Of a stretch of DNA of 7,798 bases, positions 7,284 through 7,798 are shown piece by piece. The notes beneath the pieces are model-generated. The model did not search any database. It was not told the DNA's origin and worked only from the letters and a program-made list of their open reading frames with translations. Made by a program: the position numbers and the translations under genes. This stretch comes from an uncultured Clostridia bacterium (lineage in GTDB: Bacteria; Bacillota_A; Clostridia; Christensenellales; Borkfalkiaceae), in the NCBI GenBank assembly GCA_934292955.1, contig CAKQXZ010000091.1:1-7798 (forward strand), read 5' to 3'. Position 1 is the stretch's first letter. The number at the start of each line of letters is the position of its first letter.

Positions 7284-7289
7284 CCTTTT
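7284..7289 (-). promoter_or_regulatory. Ribosome binding site AAAAGG of the first permease gene
   Basis: AAAAGG lies 10 bases upstream of the ATG at 7273 and overlaps the TAA stop (7290-7288) of the solute-binding protein gene. Ribosomes finishing the upstream gene would sit on this site, which suggests translational coupling. The spacing is slightly long. Confidence 0.55.
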
Positions 7290-7798
7290 ATCTGTTGTAT
7301 CTGCTCTTGTTCTGATCAACCTTTGCGTCTATGTCTTTCTTGGTTGCGGCAAGCGCGCTCTTGATGCTGAGGCGATCGGAACCGTCCGCCCATGCCTTGG
7401 TAAGTTTTTCGGCATAAATGTTGTTTACGCTGTCGTACCACGGGTTGATTTCGACCATTTCGAGTTTATCCACGAAACTTACGAAATAGGAGTTGAGTTT
7501 ATCGATTTCGGCATCGCCCGTGGAAACGTAGTCCTTCTGCGCGATAGTCTTATTGCCGGGGATATTGAACCCTTTTTTAGAAAGAAGCTTCTGACCGTAG
7601 GTCATATAGAACTCGATAAATTTGTAAGTGATTGCGGGATATTTCGTATCTGCGCTCGCCGCTATACCGACCATTGCGGTTACGGCTTTAAGATCCTGTT
7701 CTGCTTCGGGCATTGCGGGCGGAGCGATTCCGATTTCGAAATCGACGTTCATCCACTGATACTGCTGGAATGCCCAACGACCCGTGAATACGACGGAA
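7288..7798 (-). CDS. Sugar ABC transporter solute-binding protein, C-terminal part (partial)
   Basis: This is the C-terminal lobe of an extracellular sugar-binding protein that would deliver an oligosaccharide to the two permeases downstream. The reading frame stays open to the window edge, giving about 170 visible residues; the N-terminus, with the expected lipoprotein signal, is outside. The segment near the edge reads FTGRWAFQQYQW, followed by GIAPPAMPEAE. This matches the usual 'G-WA ... G-APxP' block of the SBP_bac_1/SBP_bac_8 families, where the protein is kept as a target and the binding cleft is lined by aromatics. A later helix-rich part contains WADGSDRLSIKSALAATKKD, typical of the family's C-terminal helices. 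The Met encoded at 7752 lies inside this domain and is not a start. The TAA stop overlaps the ribosome binding site of the next gene, 14 bases upstream of its ATG. The family and context are clear; the ligand is unknown. Confidence 0.9.
   Translation of the reverse strand, partial: SVVFTGRWAFQQYQWMNVDFEIGIAPPAMPEAEQDLKAVTAMVGIAASADTKYPAITYKFIEFYMTYGQKLLSKKGFNIPGNKTIAQKDYVSTGDAEIDKLNSYFVSFVDKLEMVEINPWYDSVNNIYAEKLTKAWADGSDRLSIKSALAATKKDIDAKVDQNKSRYNR

Noticed and set aside
7288..7752. A complete 154-residue protein starting at 7752
   Set aside because: The frame continues upstream to the window edge and encodes conserved solute-binding-protein sequence, so this Met is internal.

Overview
This window is a stretch of one densely packed operon. 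Every supported gene lies on the minus strand, so transcription runs from the right edge to the left edge. The operon combines carbohydrate uptake and carbohydrate breakdown. The host looks like a low-to-moderate-GC, Gram-positive-type anaerobe (Bacillota, probably an uncultivated gut Clostridia lineage). The reasons are strong AAGGAG-like ribosome binding sites, lipoprotein-type secreted hydrolases, a CUT1 sugar ABC importer without its own ATPase in view, and a large secreted protein built from repeated domains with an Ig-like domain. The taxonomic guess is tentative.

Layout in transcription order: (1) 7798-7288, the C-terminal part of an extracellular solute-binding protein, cut by the window edge. 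(2) 7273-6374, a MalF/UgpA-type permease. (3) 6372-5521, a MalG/UgpE-type permease. (4) 5479-3872, a secreted lipoprotein glycoside hydrolase of the GH35/GH42-like clan GH-A type. (5) 3842-2256, a diverged tandem paralogue of that hydrolase. (6) 2243 to the left edge, a secreted modular protein with two near-equal 225-residue repeats, an Ig-like domain and a third, strongly diverged copy of the repeat; its C-terminus is outside the window. Gaps between genes are 14, 1, 41, 29 and 12 bases. I see no promoter, terminator, RNA gene, mobile element or CRISPR array, and no gene-free stretch over 300 bases.

A coherent reading is a Gram-positive polysaccharide utilisation locus. The modular surface protein may hold a glycan, the two lipoprotein hydrolases would trim it outside the cell, and the binding protein with its two permeases would import the products. 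The substrate cannot be read from the sequence; a beta-galactoside or related plant or mucin side chain is only a family-based guess. The most original part is the repeat module of the last gene, which I cannot match to a named domain.
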